Assembly (NCBI GenBank): GCA_018398765.1
Contig: JAHBMJ010005757.1
Span: forward strand, 1-12,500
Origin: Chromera velia
Taxonomy: Eukaryota > Sar > Chromeraceae
Direction of reading: 5' to 3'
Length of the DNA: 12,500 nucleotides
The notes beneath the pieces were generated by a model that worked only from the letters and a program-made list of their open reading frames with translations, had not been told where the DNA came from and ran no database searches. The position numbers were made by a program, and so were the translations under genes. Below, piece after piece: positions 1-9,740 of the stretch; the first letter of the stretch is position 1; each line of letters opens with the position of its first letter.

Positions 1-330
1 TGCAGTCACTCACCGCCTTCTCGAGGAGACGGAAAAGGGCCTCCATTTATTCATTCATTTATTTATTCATGTATTTATTTATTGTATGAAAATAAATGCA
101 GTCACTCACCGCCTTCTCGAGGAGACGGAAAAGGGCCTCCATTTATTCATTCATTTATTTATTCATGTATTTATTTATTGTATGAAAATAAATGCAGTCA
201 CTCACCGCCTTCTCGAGGAGACGGAAAAGGGCCTCCATTTATTCATTCATTTATTTATTCATGTATTTATTTATTGTATGAAAATAAATGCAGTCACTCA
301 CCGCCTTCTCGAGGAGACGGACAAGTGCCT
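1..330. repeat. 96-bp tandem array duplicating an exon/intron boundary
   Basis: Units begin at 1, 97, 193 and 289. The first three are identical by eye. The fourth is only the start of a unit and merges into genuine exon 5. On the minus strand each unit carries the end of exon 5 (EAL-x-RLLEKA), the GTGAGT donor, and an A/T-rich segment with about five overlapping AATAAA hexamers. The repeat copies differ from the true exon by two substitutions (GCA to GCC and GTC to TTC, i.e. Val to Phe). Each unit ends this frame with TAA, so the array is not a coding repeat on the minus strand. It probably continues past position 1. Confidence 0.93.
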
Positions 331-426
331 CCAGGTCCTTCTCTCCCCTCACTGCGGACTCCACCAACACCTCCACCCCAAACTCGTCAAAGGCCTTCAG
401 GACTTCCAGAGTTACGGCCTCGGCCG
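302..426 (-). other. Exon 5 of the MTHFR-like gene, with microsatellite acceptor
   Basis: This 125-nt exon encodes residues 326-366, including VLVESAVRGEKDLEALVRLL, which fits the C-terminal helical part of the barrel. Its acceptor reads TTTCTGTGCAG on the minus strand and is preceded by a (TTTC)n tract (433-477). Its donor is GCG|GTGAGT. The frame is fixed by the phase-1 split Ala codon shared with exon 4. Upstream of the acceptor the frame runs on through the repeat, so the exon is set by splice signals rather than by open reading frame alone. Confidence 0.65.
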
Positions 427-3193
427 CTGCACAGAAAGAAGGAAAGAAAGAAAGAAAGAAAGAACGAAAGAAAGAAATGACAATCAAATCTTGCACGGAT
501 AAAGCGTTCTCGTCTGCTCCTTCTCTTCTCCACGTGAACTGACAGACACGACTGACTTCAGATGCCATTCTCCACCACCACTACGGCTCATAGACAGCGC
601 TGGTGGACACGCAGTCCAAAAAGCATCTGAGAACTCAAAAGACGAACCGGTCTCTGGGAGCAGACAACGACAACAACCGACACGCCACTAGTGAGAGCGG
701 AAACCAACCATGAGCACTTCGGCAGAAGGAGTACTCATCCTCCCTGATCGTTTCTTTTCTGCTCTTTTCTCGTCTGTTCTCTTCTCTTCTCTCGTTTCCT
801 GGGCTCGTTTTTCTTTTTCCACTCAGACCAGAGTCCTCATTTATAAACAATTGGGAAATCCCTTTCTGAGCAGACTGGCCCTTCATTCGACACAATGCCA
901 CGATTGACCTTCGACTGATGACAGATACTCATCACTCAAGAAAACACCTGCAGGCAGAGAGATGACAGAATCCCTCCCCCCATTCACTCACTCAGTTGTG
1001 GACTAGCGACTGCTGGGCTCACCGCAGAGAGTGCCGGAGTATACCAACACTCCACCACAAGGAGTGACCTTTTCCCCACAATCAGTCTGATAGAGCCAAA
1101 CCGTCAAGAGTGCACCTACCTTTCTGAACAACAAACGCGTTTTCCTGCAGTATGGCTCTCTCCTCTCCTCCCACAGTGTGGTCCATTTACGCACGCATAC
1201 TCTGATGATACCATGTGAAGCAGCCATCTGGAGGACAGTATCCATTCTTGAATCGCGAAGGCAAATATTGTGTGTGTCCGCCAACTTCCCCCACACCTCT
1301 CCTCCTTCTGACTCACCTTTCCAGGGCCGGAACTTCATTCGAGCCAGGAGCTGCTTAGAGGGAACGAACAGGGACCCGATGACTCGGACCGTTGGCTGTT
1401 CTTCGCTTTTCACGTCTGCGGTCTCTGCAGCTTTCCTCTTCCTCTTCTGGGACGACGACGTTTCCCCCTCCCCCCCGATGACATCTCGAAGAAACGACAA
1501 CCCCTCTCTGAGAAGACACACGTCACTGCCTAGTTGGACCCACACGTGGGATACCAAACCAGTCGCAATCTTCTGTCTCAGCCTCTCGCGCTCTGCACGC
1601 CTCTCCATCTCTTCAGGAAAGAACGGGTTAAAGGCAACTGCACCAAGGAAGTCGTCAGACGGGAAAGACCGCAGCACATATGTCGGTCATGCAGTCTTCA
1701 ATGAAGAGGATGGAAAGGGGTCATCGACACTTGTCAGGAGAGCAAGGGGGAAAGACGAGATTGAACAAATAGCAGGCAAGCTGGCAGTTCGACAGATGAA
1801 CTCAGAAGCAAAAAAGCACCGACAAATCAAAAAGCACCGATGGAACAGGAAAGTTTTTTTTTTCTTCTTTGCGGGGAACTTTTGGGGTCCTGACGTCTGC
1901 ATGACTTTGAGGGAGACAACGAAAGTGAGAGACATGAAAGGCGACGAGAAGAGCGAAACTCCTGTCGTTGTCTGGTCTGTCTGGAGGGAGGTAAGTGTCC
2001 ACGAGAGATGGACGAAAGTGGCACAGAGTGACCATGCAGGCGTAATGAGCCATGCACTCTCTTGATGCAGACCCATAGCAAACTCTTGCGTGTGGGTGAC
2101 TGACCACCGAAGCGCACATCTCCTCTTTTCAGAATTCCCATGAACTCTCCAATCATTTCCCTCTCCCCGCTCCCATCCATCTGCACGTCTCCACGGCCAG
2201 GCAACAACGTCATCCCAGACGTGGCGGAGACGGCCAAATCCTGCAGCGTTCTCAGAAGAGAGACAGCATCGAAGAACTTTGGCTTTGGATTCCCGGAAAT
2301 GAGGAGGATATCTTTCCCTCCCCTTCTGCAATACTCCACACAAAAACGCTGAAACTTCTCCAAGGTCTCCCGTTCGTCTCGACCCTGTTGGAACTTCATT
2401 GAATAGTGACACGCCACATGCACAGGGGGGCAGGCAGAGTCCGGCAACGGGTCCAGCCCTAGTTTGTCTCTGTCCATCAGCAAGGACGTTGAACTGAGCA
2501 GTCCGGCCGCCTCGTTCTTCCCCTTATTCGTCAGGTTGAAGGCAAAACACCCTTTCTGAGAGAGGAAGGTCGCCAACGTCAAAAGCTCCGTGGCAGTCTT
2601 GAAGTACCTGCACGTAAAATGACGCACGCACACTCCTACGAGAATTCCGTATACTCTCCCAGGGACTCGCACCCATTTGCCGGGACAGACAGACTGTATT
2701 TGAATCTTATTGTCTTCTTTTATCTTTGGAGACAACAAGCAAAGGCAAACACACCGACAGAGACCCTAGAAACCCAGGGAGAAGAATCGAGAAAGAAAAA
2801 TGCTGTGACTGATACAAAAGAGACGAGACGGCTGACGTGATCCCTGCCTTCTGTCTTTCTGTCTGCATGTCCAAATATTTGCCCCCATTCATCATTCTGA
2901 CTGATCGATCGACTACCGCATTCTACTGGTTGAGCCAGTGTGTCTGAACCTGTTGGTAAGAGCCTCTGCGGCCAGAATAATCATTCCTCCCACAACGGCA
3001 ATGCACATGAGAAAGAATTTGCGTGCATGCCTCTCACGCGAACGCCCTCACGGTCTTTCCGTACAACTCACTGACGCACGCACATCTCGATGCGAGGCCT
3101 GGAGAGGATCTTCCCGAAAGCAGCAGAGGGCCCAGAGATGCCGCCAGAGCCTGCAGAGCTTTGGACTGCAGATTGAAACGCAGAAGCCTTCAT
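302..3193 (-). CDS. MTHFR-superfamily-like TIM-barrel protein, multi-exon, 3' end beyond window
   Basis: Predicted exons are 3193-3072, 2607-2105, 1637-1317, 1049-1023 and 426-302. Donors are GTGAGT (3071), GTCAGT (2104), GTGAGT (1316), GTGAGC (1022) and GTGAGT (301). Acceptors end in AG at 2608, 1638, 1050 and 427. Phases 2, 1, 1, 1 and 0 match across every junction, giving 366 residues without a stop. The start is the first ATG after an in-frame stop and has A at -3. Landmarks that can be read are RPRIEM (32-37), AFNLTNKG (63-70), PVHVACHYSMKFQ (102-114), ILLISGNPKPKF (141-152), FGVAFNPFFPEE (207-218), LRQKIATGLVSHVWVQLGSD (228-247) and GSLFVPSKQLLARMKFRPW (296-314). A GVAxxP strand, then K...G...Q, then a PS/PxS strand is the order seen in the MTHFR FAD-binding barrel, so a flavin- or folate-linked reductase fold is inferred. 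The substrate is unknown. A Lys/Ser/Glu-rich insert (about 263-291) interrupts the barrel. The family call comes from remembered motif patterns, not from a search. Confidence 0.62.
433..477. repeat. (GAAA)n microsatellite
   Basis: A GAAA tract interrupted once at 465. On the minus strand it is (TTTC)n and lies directly before the acceptor of exon 5 of the MTHFR-like gene, in the position of a polypyrimidine tract. Confidence 0.9.
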
Positions 3194-3426
3194 CCTTCCT
3201 CCCGTCCGTGAACTGCTCGTTGTGTCCCTGCCACCCCGCGCAGTCTCTCCTTTGAGATAGAATTAGGTCGACCTCTCGTTTGTCTCAGATGATCAGCCAA
3301 GCAGTTGAAAGACTCACTCACATCTATCTTCTCAGAACATGCACTCTGCGACGCACCCAGGCGATGTGCGTCAGAACCACACGCCCACGAGGCCCTTAGA
3401 ACAGTACAAAGGTCCAAGTGCAGTTA

Positions 3427-3437
3427 TGCATGCATGC
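3427..3437. promoter_or_regulatory. Double TGCATGC motif upstream of the MTHFR-like gene
   Basis: TGCATGCATGC contains two overlapping, partly palindromic TGCATGC sites 234 bp upstream of the predicted start codon at 3193. TGCATGC is a known binding motif of some ApiAP2 factors in apicomplexans. A regulatory role here is inferred from position and motif only. Confidence 0.35.
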
Positions 3438-3663
3438 TGTCCTGCTGCACTCCAGACACGACCAGTCTCCGATGTCAGAAGACGGACGCTGCCCCACAAC
3501 CAAATCGAGAAGTGAAGATCCTGCGGGGCCGAAGACAATGAGTGCACCGGCGGCATGTAGACGGACTGTATCCAAGTGTACTTGACAGCCAGTGGTCTTG
3601 TCAAACAGCTTCATCTGTCCATCTATCTGGCTTCGATTCAAGGTCGAGACGGGTGAAGTGCCA

Positions 3664-3721
3664 TGGCCCCGGAAAGCTGAAAGCTATTGATCCGCGTAAA
3701 GTGGCCCGCGGAAAGCGAAGC
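3664..3721. repeat. Imperfect short direct repeat
   Basis: TGGCCCCGGAAAGC (3664) and TGGCCCGCGGAAAGC (3702) recur 38 bp apart, each followed by an AAGCT-like end. No protein on either strand is convincing here. It may be a remnant of a repeat family. Confidence 0.4.
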
Positions 3722-3869
3722 TGCTCGAGAGGGCACTTGCATAGCAAAAATTGGCCCCCCGGATGCCAGGTCCAATGTCTGATACTAGACTGATACACGC
3801 CTGCAGAAACGTGTACCTCGGAAACAGAATTCAGCTCAGGGGGCTAGAGGAGGCAGTTAGCAAAACTTC

Positions 3870-4430
3870 TCAAGACGTTACGTCATATGGGGAAAAAAAT
3901 AACTTCACTTTCCAGGTTATTCGCAGAGAATTCATCAGATAGATGTGATTAGATGCAACTAGATAAAACATTAATCTTTACATAAAGAATTCTTGCACTC
4001 ACATACATACACGTACAAAAACCTTAGAAAAAGAATTCAACTGACTGAGATAGACTCAGAGAAAGTACTTAGCAAAACTTGTTACACTTCCATACTAGCT
4101 TCTATGCAGAAACGAAAACATTCCAGTGACATTGACGGTATATGATTGACCTTAAATAGAATTAAGAAATCCAGTGTTCAACCCAGTTAAAGTTCTCCAA
4201 GAGTATCCAAGAGCCAAAAGCTAGGCCAAAAGGAAGATGTTACTTAGATGTATGTAAAGATGTATACCCACCCCAGCTAAAAACTGTACAAAACGAATCT
4301 TCCCAGCCCAGATTCCGGTCGATCTATCCCTCTTTCTCTAGTTCTGTCATTCCATTCAAAAAGTAAATCACTTCACTTCCTGGCCGATCTCGCACATGCC
4401 GCTTCTGCTTTTGACATAAAGATCAACCTG
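3870..4430. other. AT-rich non-coding stretch
   Basis: There is no open reading frame of note on either strand, and base composition falls well below that of the flanks. TTAGCAAAACTT occurs twice (3857 and 4069), AAGAATTC recurs several times, and TCCAAGAG is doubled at about 4197-4213. It looks like decayed repetitive DNA, but no terminal repeats are visible. The neighbouring 3194-3870 interval also shows nothing I can support as a gene. Confidence 0.4.
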
Positions 4431-4734
4431 TGTGTGCATCACCACTGGGGTGGGTCCACATATACAAACACACACAAATCAAATGAGAAAGGGAAGAGAA
4501 ACAAAAAAAAAGAACACGGAAGAATGTGAACACCTGATGTACCTAATGTCTTGTCTTCTTCTCTCGGGATCTCAATTGAATTCACGCTCGACTGCAGTGC
4601 TGCCTCAAAGGAATTCACATCCTGCGCCGCCCATTCATTCCTTACGGCGATAAGACAAAACACTCTGCAAGTGCATGCTAGAACAGCCTGAGGTCAGTGT
4701 TTGATCCCGGCGCGTTTATGCGGTCGATGCACGC

Positions 4735-4903
4735 CTACTGGATCATGCCGATGGTGATCACGAAGTTCGATTGGTTTTTCTCTTTCTTGTCCCTCTTTGA
4801 ATTCTTCTTGTCTCCCCCGGCCTCGCTGCTCTTTCTTCTCCCTCTTCCTCCCTTTTTGCGACGGACGAAGTTTGCGTGCCAAATGGAGCTTGCTCACTTG
4901 ACG
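4735..4903 (-). CDS. Possible Lys-rich 3'-terminal exon, unrecognised
   Basis: On the minus strand a frame runs from about 4903 to a TAG at 4735-4737. It reads SIWHANFVRRKKGGRGRR, then a Lys/Asp/Ser stretch, then SNFVITIGMIQ. Its final codons nearly all end in G or C, as in real exons. An upstream in-frame TGA means an acceptor near 4904 is needed, and the candidate (AGCAAG) has only a weak pyrimidine tract. The plus strand across the same bases is also open and hydrophobic, so the strand is not certain. No upstream exon could be joined. Confidence 0.25.
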
Positions 4904-5525
4904 CAGCAAAGACCGGAGGACGCGAGAATTAAAACAAAACAGGCATGTAGATATGGACGTACACTGTGCATTGAATCATGCAAAAAGAAAAGAGAGAACA
5001 AAAAAAAGATATTGTGCCAAAAAGAAGAGATGCACCATGCTGAGGTACTACGCGAAGCAACTGAGGGAACACAGACAGACAGAATACGAAGCCACAAAAA
5101 AACAAAAACAATCCTACAACCTGTCTTTGACCTTTCCCTCCTACTTCGACAATGCACGCTTCTCTGACTCTCTCCTCCTGTGCATAATTCTTCATTGCAT
5201 TTCTTCAGTTGATTAATTTTGAAATTCTTCCTTCTCAATCAATCAATTCGTTTGCATGAGGAGAGAGGGGGGGGGATAGTACATCACTCGCATTTCGAGG
5301 GCCCCCCCACGCGCTTTCTTTGACCACGCTTTCTTTCGCCACCCAGAAAGAAAGACAAGAAAAAAAAGACGACAAGCTAACGAGTCGAACCAAGTGCCCG
5401 AAGAGATCAGGCGGGACAACAGCAAGGTTTAACAACGGAGAAAGAAGAACACACTCCAGCAAAACAAAAACAAGTCCATGGTATCCGGCGGGACGGCCGC
5501 AGCAAACAATTGAAGGGAGAAATTA

Positions 5526-5591
5526 AAACCAGCATGATCGAGGACGGTTTGGGAAGGAGACGGTCAGACGTCAGATCACCGAATTCTGCAT
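5526..5591 (-). CDS. Exon-like patch, unrecognised
   Basis: On the minus strand an acceptor-like CCATGCAG precedes a short frame starting EFGDLTSDRLLPKP and ending at CTG|GTTTTA. It is exon-like in composition, but the donor is weak and the plus strand is equally open. It is listed as a possible piece of a minus-strand gene between 4.7 and 6.9 kb. Confidence 0.15.
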
Positions 5592-5628
5592 GGACAATGA
5601 ACCTTTTTCGATCTCTCATGCACCAGGC

Positions 5629-6059
5629 GCATGCATGGGATCACATCCAAACACACAAGAAGCTTACAAAAAAAAGAACAAACTTTCCCCTTACTTACCC
5701 TTACTCTCTGTGACAGTCACCCCCCTCGGTCGCAACGGAAAGGAAGTGCGCCCTCGAGCTTACTTGCCCATACGCACGCAGCCATGCAGGCAAAATGAAC
5801 GGGCCTAAAAGAAGAAGAGAAAAAAAATCACCGAGCTCGATCCTTTCAATGGATGCATGCGAATGAAATTAATTATGAGGGAGGGCATAAATCTCCTCTG
5901 CATGCATGGCATTGCCCCTCTTGCTTGTTCCTTCTCCTTTTTCTGCATGTCACCCTCCCTTCTCCCTCAACCAGCCCCCCTATTCTACATGCAGGCACTG
6001 CACAGCTTTCCTTCCAGTCGCACGCACTCTTTCACAATGTCCCTCCCTCCTCTGCATGC
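5629..6059. promoter_or_regulatory. Cluster of TGCATGC motifs
   Basis: TGCATGC or its reverse complement occurs at 5629-5635, 5854-5860, 5899-5905 and 6053-6059, with further TGCATG or CATGCA half sites between them. The stretch is otherwise pyrimidine-rich on the plus strand and has no convincing gene. It could be an upstream control region, but which gene it would serve is unclear. Confidence 0.3.
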
Positions 6060-6133
6060 CCCCCCCCTCCCTCATCACTCATCCTTCCATTCTGAATTCT
6101 TTAATTCTGCTTTCCTTTTTGCCAACTACTAGA

Positions 6134-6232
6134 CCGATAGCTTGCTTAAAGTTTGTTCGAATCACTTTCTTGCCCTCCTTGCCCACGCCTCGATGGACTC
6201 TCCAGGCATGACCTCCCGTGTCCTTCTTGGAC
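6134..6232 (-). CDS. Exon-like patch after a CAGG microsatellite, unrecognised
   Basis: On the minus strand (CCTG)n leads into TTTCTGTGGAAG and then a frame containing KKDTGGHAWRVHRGVGKEGK and VIRTNFKQ, with mostly G/C third positions. GTCTAG could be the donor. The two other minus frames and one plus frame here are also open, so coding is only possible. Confidence 0.22.
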
Positions 6233-6240
6233 TTCCACAG

Positions 6241-6285
6241 AAAGACAGACAGGCAGGCAGGAAGGCAGGCAGGCAGGCAGGCAGG
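6241..6285. repeat. (CAGG)n / (GACA) microsatellite
   Basis: Tetranucleotide tract moving from GACA to CAGG with one GGAA interruption. On the minus strand it is CCTG-rich and abuts a possible acceptor. Confidence 0.9.
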
Positions 6286-6464
6286 ATGCACACTTCCACG
6301 GCCGAGAAAAAAACATTCATGCAGGATCTCCTGGGCCACACGTCGATCAATTAGTATTTGGAAGAAACCCCCCCCGCGTGCAAAAAAGATCGGCTGGCAT
6401 CCGCCGTTCTTTGTCCCAAGAAGATGAGCAAGAAGCTAAAGCGGAAAGAGAGACAGCTAGTCAT

Positions 6465-6532
6465 AAAAGAAGGAAGGAGAAGGAAAAAGGGAAGGAAAGA
6501 AGAAAGAAGGAAAGGAAGGAAGGAAGAAGAGA
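6465..6532. repeat. 68-nt homopurine tract
   Basis: An uninterrupted run of A and G only, built from GGAA and GAAA steps. Such a tract can form triplex (H-) DNA. It lies in a gene-free interval. Pyrimidine-rich runs follow at 6608-6628 and 6730-6780. Confidence 0.9.
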
Positions 6533-7003
6533 CTAAATAAAGCCTCATTTGATCATTCATCTCTCTGTCGGACGGTATAACAGAAAGACATTCAACGCAC
6601 ATCGATCCTCCCTTCCTCTCCCCCCCCTTGATTCGTTCATTCCTTAGTTATTGTCCCACTATCACCCGACCCTACCCGTCTACTGCTGAATAAGTGCTGA
6701 TCCCCATGTCGGATCTAGGCAAGCAGATCTCTCCCCCCCCTTTTCTTTCTCTCTTCTTCCCATCCCCCCCCCCTTTTTTTGAGAAGCTACAATGAATGAT
6801 GTAGAACGTTGATCGATCCACAATGAAATGCACGCACTGAACTTGCAGCCCTTCCTGATCAACCTGCCTTTTTTCACGATCTGCCTTCCTGGCTTTGAGT
6901 CCCTTCATCCACCATCACTCATTCATCCACCCTCAGTCAACCCTCTCCTCTCTGCTTTGATTTGCCCCCCCCCCTGGTAGACCGATGCCCCCCTGAGGCT
7001 CCC

Positions 7004-9301
7004 TCACTGATACTTTCTTGACCCCCCCTGCAACGCCCTCTCAACTCTTCTCCCGTATTCCCTCTGAACATCCACGGGCACACCGATGATCTCCTGCTTA
7101 GAGGCAGACCGAGCGTCTGCCCCCGTCACGTCTGCATGCTTGGGTGTCTCTTTGACCTTCTCCACAAACTTCCCATCGGATTCTTTTCTCCAGTTCCCTC
7201 CTCCACACACTTCCCCTGGGGCTGCAGGAGGGAGATCAGTGGGTGTCTGCATGTGGGCAACGTTGACCGTCTCGAGGTACTGATTGAAGACGGGCTTCAG
7301 AGAAGGATGCGAAAATGCGCCCTCGCGCGCTTTCAGAGCGAGCGCCTGGAGTGCCTCGTACCTCCACCCCTTCTCCCACAGCGCGGCCTGCTTGAAAGAG
7401 ACGCCACTTGTCTGCGGCCTGGAGGGAAGAGGGAGCTGTATCGCGTCCGCAATGTGTTGCAGGACGTGTGAGTGAGTCACAGAGGGGGACGTCGGATGGA
7501 TTTCTTCCTCAGGTGCGGTGCCCCCGAGAGAGGGAGAGGCCGACTGATCCTCATCACGTGTGGTCATTGACAAGCCAGCGTTCTCTTCTTTTGCTGCTGT
7601 TGCTGGGACTGCAGAGGACGAGCCGATTGGGGTCTCTCTGGGTGCAGAAGGAGAGATTGGAGGCTGGGGGGAAGAGTCGGAAGCCCCAGACTTCACCTCT
7701 TGATTTGAGGAACCCTTGTAGCAGCCTGCAGTTTTCTTGTCTTTCTTCATGTTGTTCTCTCCCTCTTGGCTTTTCTTCTTTTCGTTTCCTGCGGTGGGTG
7801 TCTTCTTCTTTGGCTTCTGCTTGCACTCCTCCCCCCCCGGCATCGCCTGCTTCTCAGGGACCTCATCTGTCTGGCAGTGTGCTTTGGGGGAGAGAGGGGC
7901 ATGTGGAGCGTCTGCAATGTGCTTGGGAGTCTCTGATTTGGAGACAGTCACGGAAAGGGGGGGGGACGTCGGGGCGCTTTCTGCATGTGCAGGGTCTTCC
8001 GGAGAGTCCACGTTGAATTTCATACTTCTATCGTCTCGTGCTGCGATTGGAGGGGGAAAATGGAGAGTCTGTCTTCCACGGGCTGCAACAGTGGGGTTTG
8101 CAGACACGGAAAGATTCGGGGATGCGGGACCGTCACGGCCCTTGGACAGCGCATCTGGGGAAGCGGGTTTGGTAATTCTCTTGCCCCCCGTCTCCTTTTT
8201 CTTCTTCTCCTTTCGATCTTTCTTCTCCTCCTTCTCTGCCGAGGAAGGCTTCTTGTTGGGGGGACGCTTCTTGCCCCCCACATCTTGCTCCTTCTGCTTC
8301 TCTTTCTTCTGCTGCTTCCCCTTTTCTTCCGGAGCAGGCTTCTTCTTTTTCGTCGGTGTGTCAATGAAAGTCTCGCCTGCTACTGTGGAAGGGAGGGGAG
8401 AGATGATGGTCTCTCTGATTGCCGGAAGGGGGGAGGCAGACTGTTGAGGATCGGCAGGCGTCTGCGGTTCTTTCCCTTCCCCCTCTCTCAACGAGGCGAA
8501 GTTGCGGGTGCGGGCGTTGAGGTCCCGTTGGATTTGGAGATCTTTCTCTCTCAAACGCTGGAGGTCATTGGAGAGAGTCGCAACGTTCCGTGAAGCGTCA
8601 CGAGGCTCGGTTCGCTGGGGAGTCGGGAGCTTGGGGTCTACGCCTGTGTTTTTTTCCTTTGTTGCCGCTGCTGCTGGGGTTGCATGCCGATTGTCTCTCT
8701 GGCTGCAGGAGAAGTGTGGGAGGACCATGTAAGGAGACGGGGCGTTGGTCAGCTGGAGAGTCTGGTACTCCAAGCCTCTACATGTAAGGCGAATATAGGG
8801 TAGTGGAACACACGCAGTGTTGGCGGGCTCTCTCATCCGGCGGTGTTTTGGGGAGGGGCCAGCCACTGGTCTCTGATTTGCGCACATACTCGCATGCGGT
8901 ACATGGGATCCTGATGTGTGGCGGTAAGAACGGGGACCTGCACAAACAAATTCAGTGGAGGAGATTGATTCAGGATGGATGCGACTGCTTGGGCGCTGTT
9001 GCTTGACTGCCAACCAAGAAGTATTGTGGTCTAAGACTTTCCGGGTTCTGAATACACAGAAGAAGAGGGAATGTTTGTCTAGATATTTGGGTAAAAAGAG
9101 AGAGACGTTCGTGCAAACTGAAGAACATGCACGAGGCTGTAAAAGCACTGGCTCATACACGCAACTGCTTTCTCGAGTGCTTGCAAAAGCATCTCTTGAC
9201 GGAGGCAGATCTTCAGTCAGAAACAGTGTTTATGTTCCTTTGAACTCACCTTTCTGGGTTCCACTGTGTTGGGTGTTGCAGTGACAGAGTTGGTTGTGCA
9301 T
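7004..9301 (-). CDS. Lys/Ser/Pro-rich, largely disordered protein, two exons, unrecognised
   Basis: Exon 1 is 9301-9250 and exon 2 is 8937-7004, joined by a 312-bp intron (GTGAGT ... TTTGTTTGTGCAG) in phase 1. This gives about 661 residues ending in TGA. The long exon is unambiguous. The start is less so: a frame beginning MESDRGRFAP also reaches the same donor but in phase 0, which does not match, and M88 at 8728 is another possible start. A short charged helical, probably coiled-coil segment lies near 138-168 (LQRLREKDLQIQRDL). Lys-rich tracts lie near 214-266 and 393-418. Ser/Pro-rich linkers carry SPxP and PTSP motifs. A more ordered helical patch lies near 531-580 (WEKGWRYEALQALALKARE). 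There is no signal peptide or membrane segment. The Lys-rich tracts could direct it to the nucleus or bind nucleic acid or microtubules, which is speculation. Confidence 0.7.
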
Positions 9302-9307
9302 TTTGTA

Positions 9308-9322
9308 GGGGCGAAGCGCCCC
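9308..9322. repeat. GC hairpin
   Basis: GGGGCG and CGCCCC form a perfect 6-bp stem around AAG. It lies just upstream of the predicted start codon of the Lys/Ser/Pro-rich gene, so it would be in its 5' leader if that is transcribed. Confidence 0.6.
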
Positions 9323-9740
9323 CTGTCACTCTCCATCAGGTTTCGGATCATTGTAGCTCTGGACAGGTCTGTTCTTGCGTGTCGTCCAACAAACCCAGAG
9401 CTTCAGGTCTAATAAGTCTTGCGAACAATGCGAAGTCAGCAGACTGAAAAACTGAAAAGAGACAACAGTGTGAGGAAAGTCAAGGCTATATTAAAAACTC
9501 TCAGAAAGTTCCTGCGATGGAAATGTTCAACTAATTCCAAACGCAAGAGGTAGGATGCCAGTACGGGTAAACATCTTCAAAGAACATGTACTCAGTTGGG
9601 CAATGGTGCTTCTCAGCGGAAGTTCTCGCCATGTGCAACAACGTTTTTCAGGTTAAATTCCTGTGTGCCATTGTGTGCCTAGCACGTCCCAGCATACGTA
9701 CCGCTACTACCGCAACAACGTATGTATTTGAGCCGCGCGT

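Noticed and set aside
1-330. CRISPR-like array
   Set aside because: The units are directly adjoining 96-bp repeats without variable spacers, and the setting is eukaryotic.
82-502. Plus-strand frames running through the 96-bp repeat
   Set aside because: They stay open because 96 is divisible by 3 and the units are identical. The products are simple repeats with no gene context.
1178-2065. 295-codon open frame on the plus strand
   Set aside because: It is antisense to exon 3 and intron 2 of the MTHFR-like gene, whose motifs and splice phases are coherent. The plus translation has no recognisable features.
3396-3641. 81-codon minus-strand frame containing ALIVFGPAGSS
   Set aside because: It briefly looks like a nucleotide-binding loop, but it lacks the GKS/T ending, is short and has no supported splice sites.
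7408-8593. Several plus-strand frames of 200-236 codons, rich in Ser, Phe and Leu
   Set aside because: They are complements of the Lys- and Glu-rich coding strand of the 7004-9301 gene, and the hydrophobic look follows from that.
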